Assembly: GCF_044810985.1 (NCBI RefSeq)
Contig: NZ_CP085242.1
Span: forward strand, 1,240,001-1,304,000
Direction of reading: 5' to 3'
Length of the DNA: 64,000 nucleotides
DNA from: Marinospirillum sp031581385
GTDB lineage: Bacteria; Pseudomonadota; Gammaproteobacteria; Pseudomonadales; Halomonadaceae
The notes under the pieces are model-generated. The model was not told the DNA's origin. It saw nothing but the letters and a program-made list of their open reading frames with translations, and did not search any database. Of this stretch, positions 1-9,465 are shown piece by piece; within the stretch, counting starts at the first letter, position 1, and each line of letters opens with the position of its first letter. Both the position numbers and the translations under genes were made by a program.

Positions 1-906
1 CTGCAGGTCATCAACTGTAAACAGGAAAATATCATCCAGCTCATCCACCTGGGGTTCAATATCGCGGGGCACGGCGATATCAACCATGAAGATGGGTTTG
101 TGGCGGCGCAGTTTGAGAGCCCTTTCCACCATACCTTTGCCCAGAATGGGCAGAGGGGCAGCCGTTGAACTGATGACGATATCCGCCTTGGCCAGCTGAT
201 CGGGGATGGCGCTCAGGGCAACCGCCTCACCCTGCACTTCATCGGCCAGGCACTGGGCCCTTTCCACCGTGCGGTTGGCAATCACCATTTTTTGCACACC
301 CGCCTGACGCAAATGCCGGGCCACCAGTTCAATGGTTTCCCCGGCACCAATCAAAAGGGCGCTGCTGTCACGCAAATCGGAAAAAATCTTCTGGGCCAGA
401 CTGACGGCCGCATAAGCCACAGATACAGGATTGGTGCCAATCCCGGTTTCAGTTCGCACCCGCTTGGCGGTGGCAAACACCTGTTGAAAAAGCTGTTCCA
501 GACCCGAACCCAGCAAGGCGTTTTGCTTGGCCAGATCATAAGCATCTTTTATCTGTCCCAGAATCTGGGGTTCACCCAACACCATGGAATCCAGACCACT
601 GGCCACCCGCATCAAGTGACCGATGGCGGACTGGTCTTCATGGATATAGCTGTGGCGGGCCACCTCATCAAAAGACAGGTTATGAAATTCACTCAGCCAG
701 GTCATCAGGGGACGGACATCACCGGCTTCCACCAGGGTGTAAACTTCCGTGCGGTTACAGGTAGAAATAATGGCTGCTTCTTTGATACTCTGATGAGCGC
801 GTAACTGCTGGCTTGCCTCTTCCAGTTGGGATGGCGAAAAGGCCACCCGCTCTCGCAAAGCAACAGGTGCCGTTTTATGATTTATGCCCAGAGCTAGAAA
901 ACGCAT
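1..906 (-). CDS. hemA: Glutamyl-tRNA reductase (partial, 3' end outside window)
   Basis: This enzyme reduces glutamyl-tRNA(Glu) to glutamate-1-semialdehyde, the first committed step of C5-pathway tetrapyrrole synthesis. Read on the minus strand from the ATG at 906, the protein opens MRFLALGINHKTAP and carries the catalytic-cysteine motif STCNRTEVY near residue 50. A Rossmann NADPH segment (LLIGAGETIELVARHL) follows. About 302 residues are present and end at VDDLQ at the window edge; the family is usually about 420 residues, so roughly the last quarter is missing. It is divergent from the TPR lipoprotein-lolB-ispE operon, the arrangement known from Pseudomonas. Only the edge truncation is unusual. 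Confidence 0.95.
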   Translation of the reverse strand, partial: MRFLALGINHKTAPVALRERVAFSPSQLEEASQQLRAHQSIKEAAIISTCNRTEVYTLVEAGDVRPLMTWLSEFHNLSFDEVARHSYIHEDQSAIGHLMRVASGLDSMVLGEPQILGQIKDAYDLAKQNALLGSGLEQLFQQVFATAKRVRTETGIGTNPVSVAYAAVSLAQKIFSDLRDSSALLIGAGETIELVARHLRQAGVQKMVIANRTVERAQCLADEVQGEAVALSAIPDQLAKADIVISSTAAPLPILGKGMVERALKLRRHKPIFMVDIAVPRDIEPQVDELDDIFLFTVDDLQ

Positions 907-1038
907 TGGCTGTACTGCTGGCACCGTCAAACGTCACTCCAAGATGTCGGCTACCCCTTTGAATCCGGGGCAGAAAAACGTGCAAGAAAAAAACAACCGC
1001 TTACATAAATTGCAGGCGCAGCTGGCTATAAGGACGTT

Positions 1039-2892
1039 ATGATAGCACAATCAAAAGTGAAACCAGACTCAAGCCCCATGTCGAACCCTGATTATTTTTT
1101 CCGTCGCCTGTGCAGAGCTTTTTCTCTGCGAGGCTGGGCTGTATTCTTCTTGCTGAGCGGCTTGACCGCCTGTACCACCACCGAACCCCAGCCCTCTGAA
1201 TTCCAGCCCGTCGGCTTGAGCAAGGCAACCCAGCCCAATCTCTACATCCACGAACGCAACCTGCAATTCCCCGCCATTCAGGGCCTGGATGAAGAGCTGA
1301 CCTTCGGCCTGCTGAGCGCAGAAATCGCAGGCCAGCGCAATCAACTCGACTATGCGCTCAACACCTACATGAAACTGGCCATGACCACCCAGAATCCAGG
1401 GGTTGCCGAAAGAGCCACCTGGATTGCCCAGTTTGCCCAACAGCCCCAGGCTTCCCTGGATGCGGCCATTATCTGGGCCAACACCGCACCCAACAACCCG
1501 GATGCGCAGCGTACCGCAGCCGGTTTGCTCCTGCAAAATGAACAATACCTGGAAGCCTTTGATCACCTGCTGCGCTATGAACACTTAGGTGGTGAAAGCA
1601 ACTATTCCCTGTTGGCCGGGCACCTGGCTGAAAGTGCCAACCCGGTGGTTACCGAGCTTTACCAGTTGATGCTGGAGGAAAGCCAGCAACGGGAAGAATC
1701 CAGCACCGACCTGCAAACCGCCCTGGCCCTTCTGAGTGAAGAAGCCGGTGAAATCGAGCGCGCACAAATGCACCTCAGCCAGGCCCTGGATCTGGAACCG
1801 GACAATGTACGCGCTTTGCAACTCCAGGCCAGAATCTACCGGCGTCAGGACAACACCCAGGCCGCCCGAGCGCTTCTGGAAAAAGCCCTAAAGAGCCAGC
1901 CCAATGAAGTTCGCCTGTGGCTGGAGCTGGCCAGAATCCAGTTGCAAAACCAGCAGTTGAAAGCGGCAGAAAAAACCTTTGATCGCATTATCAGCCTGCA
2001 GCCGGACAACCCCCAGATACGCCTGGCTCTGGCGCGTATCCAGCTGGAAACCCAGCAATTTGAGGCCGCGCAAAAAAGCCTGTTGCAACTGACCGATGAT
2101 GAACTCCTCGCTGACCAGGCTTATCTGCATCTGGGCGAGCTGGCCGAACGAGAGGGAGACTGGCAGCAGGCTCTCGACTACTACGCCCAGGTGGAAGCCG
2201 GTCAACCCCTGCTGGATGCAGTGCGGGCCAGCGTCAAACTTCTGGTCAACAACGACCAGCTGCCAGCCGCCCTGGAACTGCTGGATGAAAAACGCCAGAG
2301 CAACCCCGAGCTGACCACTCCCCTGACCTTGCTGGGTGAACAACTCTACCGACGCAACCAGGACTTCAGCGGAGCCCTGAATTGGATCAACCAGGGCCGG
2401 GACTTGCTGCCGGATGATCAGGAATCCTTGCGCCTTCTCTACACCCGTGCCTTGATCCATTATGAACTCAATCAACTGGATACCATGGAAGAGGATCTGC
2501 GCCTGTTGCTGGAGCTGGATCCCAATAATGCCATGGCCCTCAATGCCCTGGGCTACGCCCTGGTCAATCGCACCGACGACCGCACCCACGAAGGCCTGCT
2601 GTTGATCAAAAAAGCCCATGCACTTAACAGGGAGTCACCGGAAATCCTGGACTCCCTGGGCTGGGCCCTGTTTCGACTGGATCGCCTGGAAGAAGCCAGG
2701 GACTACCTGGAAGAAGCCTTCCAACGCCTTCCCGATGAGGAAATTGCCGCCCACCTTGCAGAGGTTCTCTGGGAACTGGGTGAGCAGGAAGAGGCACGCC
2801 TTCTGATTGAGCAGATGCTGCAGCAGGAAGAACCCACCCCAACGCTTGACCAACTCCTGGAAAGACGACCCGAGCTGAAATTCCAACCATGA
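1039..2892 (+). CDS. TPR-rich outer-membrane lipoprotein, LbcA-like
   Basis: A 617-residue lipoprotein with a basic N-terminus, a hydrophobic stretch and a lipobox LTAC that makes Cys45 the acylation site. The rest is a chain of tetratricopeptide repeats, recognisable by recurring AL..A....P pairs and repeated phrases such as LSQALDLEPDN. The ATG at 1039 has AAGGA four bases upstream; an in-frame ATG at 1078 would leave a more ordinary signal peptide but has no clear ribosome binding site. The position between hemA and lolB-ispE matches P. aeruginosa PA4667, which I recall as LbcA, the lipoprotein partner of the periplasmic protease CtpA that degrades peptidoglycan hydrolases. Assignment to LbcA rests on synteny and architecture only. 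Its stop overlaps lolB (ATGA). Confidence 0.8.
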   Translation: MIAQSKVKPDSSPMSNPDYFFRRLCRAFSLRGWAVFFLLSGLTACTTTEPQPSEFQPVGLSKATQPNLYIHERNLQFPAIQGLDEELTFGLLSAEIAGQRNQLDYALNTYMKLAMTTQNPGVAERATWIAQFAQQPQASLDAAIIWANTAPNNPDAQRTAAGLLLQNEQYLEAFDHLLRYEHLGGESNYSLLAGHLAESANPVVTELYQLMLEESQQREESSTDLQTALALLSEEAGEIERAQMHLSQALDLEPDNVRALQLQARIYRRQDNTQAARALLEKALKSQPNEVRLWLELARIQLQNQQLKAAEKTFDRIISLQPDNPQIRLALARIQLETQQFEAAQKSLLQLTDDELLADQAYLHLGELAEREGDWQQALDYYAQVEAGQPLLDAVRASVKLLVNNDQLPAALELLDEKRQSNPELTTPLTLLGEQLYRRNQDFSGALNWINQGRDLLPDDQESLRLLYTRALIHYELNQLDTMEEDLRLLLELDPNNAMALNALGYALVNRTDDRTHEGLLLIKKAHALNRESPEILDSLGWALFRLDRLEEARDYLEEAFQRLPDEEIAAHLAEVLWELGEQEEARLLIEQMLQQEEPTPTLDQLLERRPELKFQP

Positions 2893-3491
2893 AATCACTC
2901 CCGGATTACCGTTACCTTGCCGCTGTTCTCCTCCTGGTTCTGCTGTTTTCCGGCTGCGCCAGCCAGCCGCTGCCTCCACCGGAGCCCCAGGAATTGCAAG
3001 CCAATGCCGAGCTCTGGAACTGGCAGGCCCAGGGACGCCTGGCCATCAAGGATGGCGAAGAACGGCATTCCGCAAACCTTGACTGGCAACAACAGGGCTT
3101 CAGCTATCAATTGATGATCTTTGGCCCCATGGGTCAAGGCACAGCCCGCCTGGACGGTCAGCCTTTTCGTGTCACCCTGACCACCTCCGATGGTCAGACA
3201 CTGGAAGCCTCCAGTCCGGAATCCCTGATCCGTCAGGGACTGGGCTGGGAGTTTCCTTTATCCAACCTGATTTACTGGGTCAGAGGCCTGCCTGCACCCG
3301 GCCAGCACCTGCTGGTGGATTCCCGCAACCTTATCCAGGGACGCTGGGAGGTTGAATGGCGGCGCTTCACTGAAGTGGATGGCTACTCTCTTCCCAGCCT
3401 ACTCATCGCCCGGCACGGTGACCTGAAATTGCGTCTGGCCATCAACAGCTGGCAGCTTCACCTTCCCGCCCAGGAAGAAGAAAGCCCATGA
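2889..3491 (+). CDS. lolB: Outer-membrane lipoprotein receptor LolB
   Basis: LolB accepts lipoproteins from periplasmic LolA and inserts them in the inner leaflet of the outer membrane. The 200-residue product has a signal peptide ending in LFSGC (Cys23 acylated), then the family's WQAQGRLAIK segment and a mixed beta body containing IFGPMGQGTARL. Length is normal for LolB. It overlaps the preceding TPR gene by four bases and ispE by four bases, so the three genes are very probably translationally coupled. Confidence 0.93.
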   Translation: MKSLPDYRYLAAVLLLVLLFSGCASQPLPPPEPQELQANAELWNWQAQGRLAIKDGEERHSANLDWQQQGFSYQLMIFGPMGQGTARLDGQPFRVTLTTSDGQTLEASSPESLIRQGLGWEFPLSNLIYWVRGLPAPGQHLLVDSRNLIQGRWEVEWRRFTEVDGYSLPSLLIARHGDLKLRLAINSWQLHLPAQEEESP

Positions 3492-4351
3492 CTCAGCTCA
3501 GCCTGCCAGCACCGGCCAAGCTCAATCTGTTTTTGCACATCATCGCTAAAAGGGAAGATGGCTACCATGAACTCCAGACCCTGTTTCAGTTTCTGGACCT
3601 GGCCGATGAGTTGAATTTCAAGCTACGCAGCGATGGTTTGGTTGTTCTGGAAAATCAGCTGGAAGAGGTTCCCCAGGCCGATAATCTGGTCTGGAAAGCA
3701 GCTGAATTACTGGCTCCCTTGCGGCCAGACCCCGGCCTGGGTGTCAGCATCCGTCTGCACAAGAAACTCCCCATGGGCGGCGGTCTGGGCGCAGGCAGCT
3801 CGGATGCCGCCACCACCCTTCTGGCCTTGAATCAGCTTTGGAAGCTGGAATTGAGTCTGGATCAACTGGCTGAGAAGGGATTACAACTGGGTGCCGATGT
3901 GCCGGTTTTTGTGCGCGGACAAACCGCCTGGGCAGAGGGAGTCGGGGAAAAGCTGCAAGCCGTGCAGGTTCCTGAGTCGCATTATCTGCTGATTCATCCG
4001 GGTTGCCACTGCAACACCGGAGCATTTTTCAGCCATCCCCGCTTGCCCAGATCGACTCCCAAAACCACTGCCAAAGCGGCTTTGCAGCAGCTGGGCAGCA
4101 ATGATTTCACCACTCTGGCGCGAGAGCTTTATCCACCCGTAGAAGCCTGTTTTCAGTGGCTGCAAGAGCAGGACTGCCAACCCTGGCTCACCGGAACCGG
4201 TGCCTGTGTCTTTGCTAAAGTTTCCAGCGCAGAACAGGGGCAGGCACTGCTTAAACAGTTACCGGCCACCTTCAGTGGACACCCGACCCAAGGTTGGGTG
4301 GTCAAGAGCTGCCAGACCTCACCAACGCACCAGGCGCTGGCTCAGGCCTGA
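3488..4351 (+). CDS. ispE: 4-diphosphocytidyl-2-C-methyl-D-erythritol kinase
   Basis: A GHMP-family kinase that phosphorylates CDP-methylerythritol in the MEP pathway to isoprenoid precursors. The 287-residue protein begins LPAPAKLNLFLHI, the substrate-binding Lys segment, and has the glycine-rich ATP loop PMGGGLGAGSSDAA near residue 95 and the C-terminal WLTGTGACVFA motif. It is the last gene of the lolB operon (ATGA overlap) and converges on lipA with six bases between stops. In many relatives a tRNA and prs follow; that continuation is absent here. Confidence 0.96.
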   Translation: MTQLSLPAPAKLNLFLHIIAKREDGYHELQTLFQFLDLADELNFKLRSDGLVVLENQLEEVPQADNLVWKAAELLAPLRPDPGLGVSIRLHKKLPMGGGLGAGSSDAATTLLALNQLWKLELSLDQLAEKGLQLGADVPVFVRGQTAWAEGVGEKLQAVQVPESHYLLIHPGCHCNTGAFFSHPRLPRSTPKTTAKAALQQLGSNDFTTLARELYPPVEACFQWLQEQDCQPWLTGTGACVFAKVSSAEQGQALLKQLPATFSGHPTQGWVVKSCQTSPTHQALAQA

Positions 4352-4357
4352 CAGGCG

Positions 4358-5323
4358 TCAGCTGATTTTTTCACCATGCGCCTGTTTGTCTGCGTGATAA
4401 CTGGATCTGACCAGCGGGCCTGAGGCGATGTGTTTAAAGCCCATTTTGTAACCTTCCTCGGCAAACCAGTCGAAAGTCTCTGGAGTAACCCAACGGTCAA
4501 TCGCCAGGTGATCCTTGGAAGGCTGCATGTATTGTCCCAGGGTCAGCATTTCCACCTTGTGGGCACGCAGGTCACGCATCACATCCAACACCTGCTCGTC
4601 GGTTTCGCCCACACCCAGCATCAAACCGGATTTGGTCAGTACCTCGGGGCAGGCTTCTTTATAACGCTTCAGCAAATCCAGCGACCACTGATAATCCGCT
4701 CCCGGCCTGACTTTCTTGTACAGCTGAGGCACGGTTTCCAGATTGTGGTTGAAAACATCCGGTGGGGTTTCACGCAGAATATCTATGGCGATGTCCATCC
4801 GACCGCGAAAATCCGGTACCAGTACTTCCACTTCCAGGCTGCTCATGCGCTCACGCAATTCACGGATGCACTGGGCAAAGTGACCGGCCCCACCGTCGCG
4901 CAGGTCATCCCGGTCGACTGAAGTGATGACCACGTATTTGAGCTGCATTTCGGCAATCGCTTCAGCCATTTCCCGTGGCTCATTTTCATCCAGAGCATTG
5001 GGGCGACCGTGGGCGACATCACAGAAAGGACAACGGCGGGTGCAGATATCCCCCATAATCATGAAGGTGGCGGTTCCGCCGTGAAAACATTCGCCCAGGT
5101 TGGGGCAGGACGCCTCTTCACAAACCGTGTTCAGCTTGTGGCGGCGCAGGGTTTCCTTGATGCGGTTAACCTCAGGTGAGATCGGCATGCGTACGCGCAG
5201 CCAGTCCGGCTTTTTGGGCAGGGTTTCCGTGGGAATCACCTTGATGGGAATCCGTGAGGTTTTGTCCGCACCGCGCAGTTTTTCACCCTGAACGATTTTT
5301 TTTGCCTGGGTTTTTACAGTCAT
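4358..5323 (-). CDS. lipA: Lipoyl synthase
   Basis: A radical-SAM enzyme that inserts two sulfur atoms into octanoyl groups on E2 and GcvH proteins. Both iron-sulfur cysteine sets are visible: CEEASCPNLGEC for the auxiliary cluster and CTRRCPFC for the SAM cluster. I place the start at the ATG at 5323 (MTVKTQ), which overlaps the lipB stop as ATGA; an upstream in-frame ATG at 5338 would lie further inside lipB. This gives about 321 residues, normal for the family. It is the last gene of the long minus-strand cluster running from proA and meets ispE tail to tail. Confidence 0.95.
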   Translation of the reverse strand: MTVKTQAKKIVQGEKLRGADKTSRIPIKVIPTETLPKKPDWLRVRMPISPEVNRIKETLRRHKLNTVCEEASCPNLGECFHGGTATFMIMGDICTRRCPFCDVAHGRPNALDENEPREMAEAIAEMQLKYVVITSVDRDDLRDGGAGHFAQCIRELRERMSSLEVEVLVPDFRGRMDIAIDILRETPPDVFNHNLETVPQLYKKVRPGADYQWSLDLLKRYKEACPEVLTKSGLMLGVGETDEQVLDVMRDLRAHKVEMLTLGQYMQPSKDHLAIDRWVTPETFDWFAEEGYKMGFKHIASGPLVRSSYHADKQAHGEKIS

Positions 5324-5979
5324 GCCAGCTCCTGCCAAGTATTCGTGGTGGTAACCTGCTGGTGCCCGAGGCGACGCAGGATTCTGTTGAGTAGGTCTTC
5401 TTGTGCTTGCTGAAATGTGATTTCGGGGCGCAGATCCGCCAGACGGGTCACCGGCATGCCCGCATAACCACAGGGGTTGATCCTCTCAAAGGCATCTAGC
5501 GGGCAGTTGATATTGAAGCTTAGGCCATGAAAACTGCAGCCCCGGCGAATTTTCAAACCCAGCGCGGCGATCTTGGCATCCCCTACATAAACGCCGGGCG
5601 CATCGGGCCGGGCGTGGGCTTCGATACCCAGATCACCCAGATAGGCAATCAGGCTTTCTTCAATCAGATTGACCAGATCGCGCACTCCGTAATCCAGGCG
5701 CTTCACGTTCAGCAGCAGGTAAATAATCAACTGGCCGGGACCATGCCAGGTCACCTGGCCGCCGCGATCCACCTTGACCACCGGGATGTCCCCCGGATTC
5801 AGCAAGTGAATATCCTTGCCTGCCTGGCCCTGGGTGAAAACAGACTCATGTTCGAGAACCCAGAGTTCATCAGCCTGGTCAGCTGAGCGTTGGTCGGTGA
5901 AGGCTTGCATGCGCTTCCAGGTCGGCTGATAAGGCTGACGACCCAGGAAGCGTACTTGCAGTGCAGCAGGCTGAGTCAT
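5320..5979 (-). CDS. lipB: Octanoyl-[acyl-carrier-protein]:protein octanoyltransferase
   Basis: LipB transfers octanoyl from ACP to lipoyl domains, supplying the substrate for LipA. The 219-residue protein shows the family signatures VDRGGQVTWHGPGQL and the catalytic-cysteine region NINCPLDAFERINPCGY. It starts directly after the stop of the DUF493 gene upstream and overlaps lipA by four bases, so the lipoate pair is translated together. Confidence 0.95.
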   Translation of the reverse strand: MTQPAALQVRFLGRQPYQPTWKRMQAFTDQRSADQADELWVLEHESVFTQGQAGKDIHLLNPGDIPVVKVDRGGQVTWHGPGQLIIYLLLNVKRLDYGVRDLVNLIEESLIAYLGDLGIEAHARPDAPGVYVGDAKIAALGLKIRRGCSFHGLSFNINCPLDAFERINPCGYAGMPVTRLADLRPEITFQQAQEDLLNRILRRLGHQQVTTTNTWQELA

Positions 5980-6267
5980 TTAAAGAACCATGTGAACCCG
6001 GCCGGTTTCTTTCAAGGCTTCATGCAACCGGGAAAGGTGCTGTTCATTTTCAGCATGAATGGTGATGCGCACGGATTGGAAACGGCCATTGCGGCTGTCC
6101 ACCACCGTGACGGTTTCCTGCAGGTAATCGGTTTCCGAAGTGACCAGGACATCCAGGACGCAAGCCTTGAAATCAGGGGCGGCTTCACCCACCACCTTGA
6201 TCGGAAAATGGCAGGGGAATTCAATTTTGGGCGGCTTTTCGGCCGAACCGGAAGTTGCTTGTTGCAT
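5980..6267 (-). CDS. ybeD: YbeD/DUF493 family protein
   Basis: A 95-residue protein of the DUF493 (YbeD) family, a small alpha-beta ACT-like fold of uncertain function. Visible landmarks are the PCHFPIKVVG start of the domain and the closing VHMVL. The position between dacA and lipB is the same as in E. coli, which supports the assignment. The stop codon abuts the lipB start. Confidence 0.88.
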   Translation of the reverse strand: MQQATSGSAEKPPKIEFPCHFPIKVVGEAAPDFKACVLDVLVTSETDYLQETVTVVDSRNGRFQSVRITIHAENEQHLSRLHEALKETGRVHMVL

Positions 6268-6314
6268 GACTGACCCTATAACCCAGTAATTTAGTCAATT
6301 ATAACCCAGCAAAG

Positions 6315-7511
6315 TTAGCTGAACAAACCGATCACAAACATCAAGAGGCTGTGCCAAAGGCGTTTGAAGAAACCGGCTTCGTCAATGTTTTCCAGGGCAA
6401 CCAGAGGCTTTTGCGCGACCACTTCCTCGCCCAGGCGTATGATCAGGGTGCCCAGTTCCTGGCCGGCCCTGACCGGTGCCTTGATGGTAGCGTGAACATT
6501 AACCTCAGCCTCCAGGTTGTTTTGCTCGCCTCTGGGCAGAGTGGCAAAAAGTTCATTCTCCAGCCCCAATTGTAATTCATCCTGCACACCCTGCCAGACT
6601 CGAACCGAATCCAGCACCTCATAGCGCTCATAAAGTTTGGGCGTTTCAAAATAGCGGAAACCGTAAGTCAGCAGTTTCTGGCTTTCCTGAGCGCGGCCTT
6701 CTTCACTGCGTGCGCCCAGCACCACGGAGATCAGGCGCATATCATTGCGTACTGCCGAGGCAGCCAGACAATAACCCGCTGCATCTGTGTGTCCGGTTTT
6801 CAGGCCGTCCACGCTGGAGTCACTCCAGAGCAGGGTGTTGCGATTATTCTGGCGGATATTGTTGTAGGTGAATTCTCTCTGGGAATACAGGGAATAGTGT
6901 TCCGGGTAATTGATGATTTTTTCCCGGGCCAGAGTGGCCATATCCATAGCGGTCGAGTAGTGACCTTCTTCCGGCAAGCCAGTGGCATTTTTGAACTGGG
7001 TGGAAGTCATACCGATGCGCCGGGAATGCTGATTCATCAGATCAGCAAAGGCTTCTTCACTTCCGGCGAGGTATTCGGCAACAGCCACCGAGGCATCATT
7101 ACCGGATTGCACCACTATGCCCTGAAGAAGGTCACCCAGGGAGACCAGAGTACCCTCTTGAATAAACATCCGAGATCCGGGCATACGCCAGGCCTTGACG
7201 CTGACAGGCACCATATCACTGGTGCTGACATTGCCCCGGTTAATCTCGTATTCCAGCAGGTAGCTGGTCATCATCTTGGTCAGGCTGGCGGGAGGTAGTT
7301 GGGTATTGGCATTTTTGGAGGCCAGCACCTTGCCGCTGTGCGCATCCATTAAAACCCAGGCTTCAGCAGCCAGTTGTGGCGGTGCCGGAATCATCACCTG
7401 AGCCTGCAGCGGCAGACTCAACAAGCAGGCCAGCAACAGCCCGCTCAAACTCAATGGCAGACCGGTATTTGCAGAGGAAAATACTGATTTAAAGCTTTTA
7501 GAGAACATCAA
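6315..7511 (-). CDS. dacA: D-alanyl-D-alanine carboxypeptidase (PBP5/6 type)
   Basis: This low-molecular-weight penicillin-binding protein trims the terminal D-Ala of peptidoglycan stem peptides. The 398-residue precursor has a Sec signal peptide, the acyl-serine motif SLTK, the SGN motif (QSGNDASVA) and KTG (GLKTGHTDAAGYC). It ends in an amphipathic helix (FFKRLWHSLLMFVIGLFS) typical of the membrane anchor of PBP5. It sits between rlpA and ybeD in the conserved lip-dac-rod cluster, with 47 bases before ybeD and 20 after rlpA. Confidence 0.95.
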   Translation of the reverse strand: MMFSKSFKSVFSSANTGLPLSLSGLLLACLLSLPLQAQVMIPAPPQLAAEAWVLMDAHSGKVLASKNANTQLPPASLTKMMTSYLLEYEINRGNVSTSDMVPVSVKAWRMPGSRMFIQEGTLVSLGDLLQGIVVQSGNDASVAVAEYLAGSEEAFADLMNQHSRRIGMTSTQFKNATGLPEEGHYSTAMDMATLAREKIINYPEHYSLYSQREFTYNNIRQNNRNTLLWSDSSVDGLKTGHTDAAGYCLAASAVRNDMRLISVVLGARSEEGRAQESQKLLTYGFRYFETPKLYERYEVLDSVRVWQGVQDELQLGLENELFATLPRGEQNNLEAEVNVHATIKAPVRAGQELGTLIIRLGEEVVAQKPLVALENIDEAGFFKRLWHSLLMFVIGLFS

Positions 7512-7531
7512 TGGCTACTCGATTACTGAAT

Positions 7532-8413
7532 TTACTGACGTATCCGAAAAGGGCGGCCCAGCTCTGAAGCTTCCAGCTTGCGAATGGCTGCTTCAGCCGA
7601 GGCTTCTTCCAGAGGGCCAACCTGTACACGATACAATGCTTGCCCGGAAACCACGCGAACCGGAGCCTGGGTCAGTTCTCTGGCCCGGCTCTGCAAACGT
7701 TCGGCAGCTTCGGCATTCCCCAGGGCTCCCACTTGCAGGAAGACCTGGTTATTACTGCTTTTTGCCAGTTGCTTGGAGGAGCGCTTGTTTCTGGCCTGCC
7801 ATTGTACCGGATCAATGGCTTCAAGCCGCACGCGGGCCGTTCCCTTGTCCAGCATATCCAGCCGATGGGCGGCTGCATAGGAAAGATCAATAATGCGATT
7901 GCCCACAAAAGGGCCACGATCATTCACCCGGACGATCACCTGGCGGTTATTGGCCAGATTGGTGACCCGCACAAAAGTAGGCAGCGGAAGGCTGGTGTGG
8001 GCCGCCGTCATGGCAAACATGTCATAGACTTCGCCATTCGAGGTTTCATGACCATGAAACTTGTTGCCGTACCAGGAGGCCATGCCGGTCTGGGTAAATC
8101 CACGGCTGGAACCCAGAACCCGATAGGTGCGCCCAAACACCGTATAGGTGGAAGAATTGCCACGGCGACTTCTTTCCACCGGTACGGGTTCTGCATCAGG
8201 AATCCGGGATACATCCGGGGGATTGGCCGGCATGCTGTCAATACGCTGCTTATAGCGCCCGTTTCCGGAACTGACAATCTTGTCCTGAAGGGTGTAGCCA
8301 CCCCCCTGCCCGGGACTATGGGCACCAAAAACCCCACCGCCACCCCCAACGGAGCAGCCGCTCAAAATAACCAGGGGCAAAAGCAAAATACCTAGGTGCA
8401 GATACCTGTGCAT
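7532..8413 (-). CDS. rlpA: Septal-ring lytic transglycosylase RlpA
   Basis: An outer-membrane lipoprotein with a double-psi beta-barrel and a C-terminal SPOR domain. In Pseudomonas RlpA cleaves naked glycan strands at division sites. I set the start at the ATG at 8413 (MHRYLHLG), which gives a compact signal peptide and lipobox LSGC with Cys20; an upstream in-frame ATG at 8476 would run into the mltB coding region. The barrel shows GMASWYGNKFHGHETSNGE and VRVNDRGPFVGNRIIDLS. The SPOR part follows from VFLQVGALGNAEAA to GRPFRIRQ. It lies in the mltB-rlpA-dacA run. Confidence 0.93.
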   Translation of the reverse strand: MHRYLHLGILLLPLVILSGCSVGGGGGVFGAHSPGQGGGYTLQDKIVSSGNGRYKQRIDSMPANPPDVSRIPDAEPVPVERSRRGNSSTYTVFGRTYRVLGSSRGFTQTGMASWYGNKFHGHETSNGEVYDMFAMTAAHTSLPLPTFVRVTNLANNRQVIVRVNDRGPFVGNRIIDLSYAAAHRLDMLDKGTARVRLEAIDPVQWQARNKRSSKQLAKSSNNQVFLQVGALGNAEAAERLQSRARELTQAPVRVVSGQALYRVQVGPLEEASAEAAIRKLEASELGRPFRIRQ

Positions 8414-8426
8414 TTTTTTGCTGTTC

Positions 8427-9446
8427 CTAATTTGTATCACGTAGGGCTTCTGCCAGCTCGTAAACAGCCAGGGCATACATACGGCTGTGATTATAACGGG
8501 TAATCACATAAAAGTTAGGCAAACCGATCACAAATTGTTCACCTTCTTCCAGTTTGAAGGCCATGGGGATCACCTGAGTCGAGTCTTTCAGGCCCTGACG
8601 CTCTTCAGGAATCAAGCCAGCGGCTTCCACTTCCGACAGGGGCAGACGGTCAAAACGGTTTTTACGCAAACCATCCAGCTGTTCACCTTCACCCTCCAAC
8701 CGGGCAGGGGTCAGAATTGGAGCATCGGTTTGCCAGCCATGCTCCTTGAAATAGTTGGCCACCGAGCCGATGGCATCAATGGGGTTGGTCCAGATATCAA
8801 TGAAACCGTCACCGCTGAAATCCACGGCAAAATCCCGATAGCTGGTGGGGATAAACTGCGGATAACCCATGGCACCGGCATAAGACCCCATGGGCAGCCT
8901 GGGGTTCAGCCCCTGCTGACGCGTCAGGTTGAGAAACTCCACCAGTTGACGACGGAAAAAGGCAGAGCGGTCACTGGGCGTGCCTTCGGGATAATCAAAA
9001 CTGAGCGTCGCCAGGGCATCAATGACTCTATGACGCCCCTTGATGCGGCCATAATAGGTCTCAATCCCGATAATGGCGGCAATGACTTCGGAAGCAACTC
9101 CCATTTCACCTTCAGCGCGCTGCAAAGTGCCTGCATATTCCTGCATAAACTCCTTGCCCGCCTGGATGCGCTCCGGTGTGATAAAAATCTTGCGGTACTC
9201 ATGCCAGGCCAGCCTTCTTTCTGCAGGGCGCGACATCAGCTCTTGAATATCCTGACGCAGCTCAGCCTGGCTGAACAGCTCGTCCAGCTCCTGGCGATCA
9301 AAGTTGTTGTCCTCAACCAATTCGGTAATAAAAGCCTCAACATCCCGGCGCTGATCGGGATTATAAAAGCTGGCAGCAACCTGGCTGGAAGCAAGCAGCA
9401 AAAAAGCCAGCCCCAGAGTTGAATAAATTTTATACACCAAGTACAT
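8427..9446 (-). CDS. mltB: Membrane-associated lytic transglycosylase B
   Basis: A GH103-family enzyme that cleaves murein with formation of 1,6-anhydromuramyl ends. The 339-residue precursor has a Sec signal peptide but no lipobox cysteine, so it may be periplasmic rather than lipid-anchored, unlike E. coli MltB. The catalytic glutamate is in IIGIETYYGRIKG. The family motifs MGYPQFIPTSYRDFAVDF and GDGFIDIW are clear. It is followed by rlpA after 13 bases and preceded by rodA after 19 bases. Confidence 0.94.
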   Translation of the reverse strand: MYLVYKIYSTLGLAFLLLASSQVAASFYNPDQRRDVEAFITELVEDNNFDRQELDELFSQAELRQDIQELMSRPAERRLAWHEYRKIFITPERIQAGKEFMQEYAGTLQRAEGEMGVASEVIAAIIGIETYYGRIKGRHRVIDALATLSFDYPEGTPSDRSAFFRRQLVEFLNLTRQQGLNPRLPMGSYAGAMGYPQFIPTSYRDFAVDFSGDGFIDIWTNPIDAIGSVANYFKEHGWQTDAPILTPARLEGEGEQLDGLRKNRFDRLPLSEVEAAGLIPEERQGLKDSTQVIPMAFKLEEGEQFVIGLPNFYVITRYNHSRMYALAVYELAEALRDTN

Positions 9447-9465
9447 CTTACAGCTCCTCAGCCTG

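Noticed and set aside
7640..8395. Long plus-strand open frame opposite rlpA, and similar ones opposite mltB, mrdA, nadB and groEL
   Set aside because: They are antisense shadows of clearly conserved genes, with no family motifs and improbable composition (runs of Gln, His and Gly).
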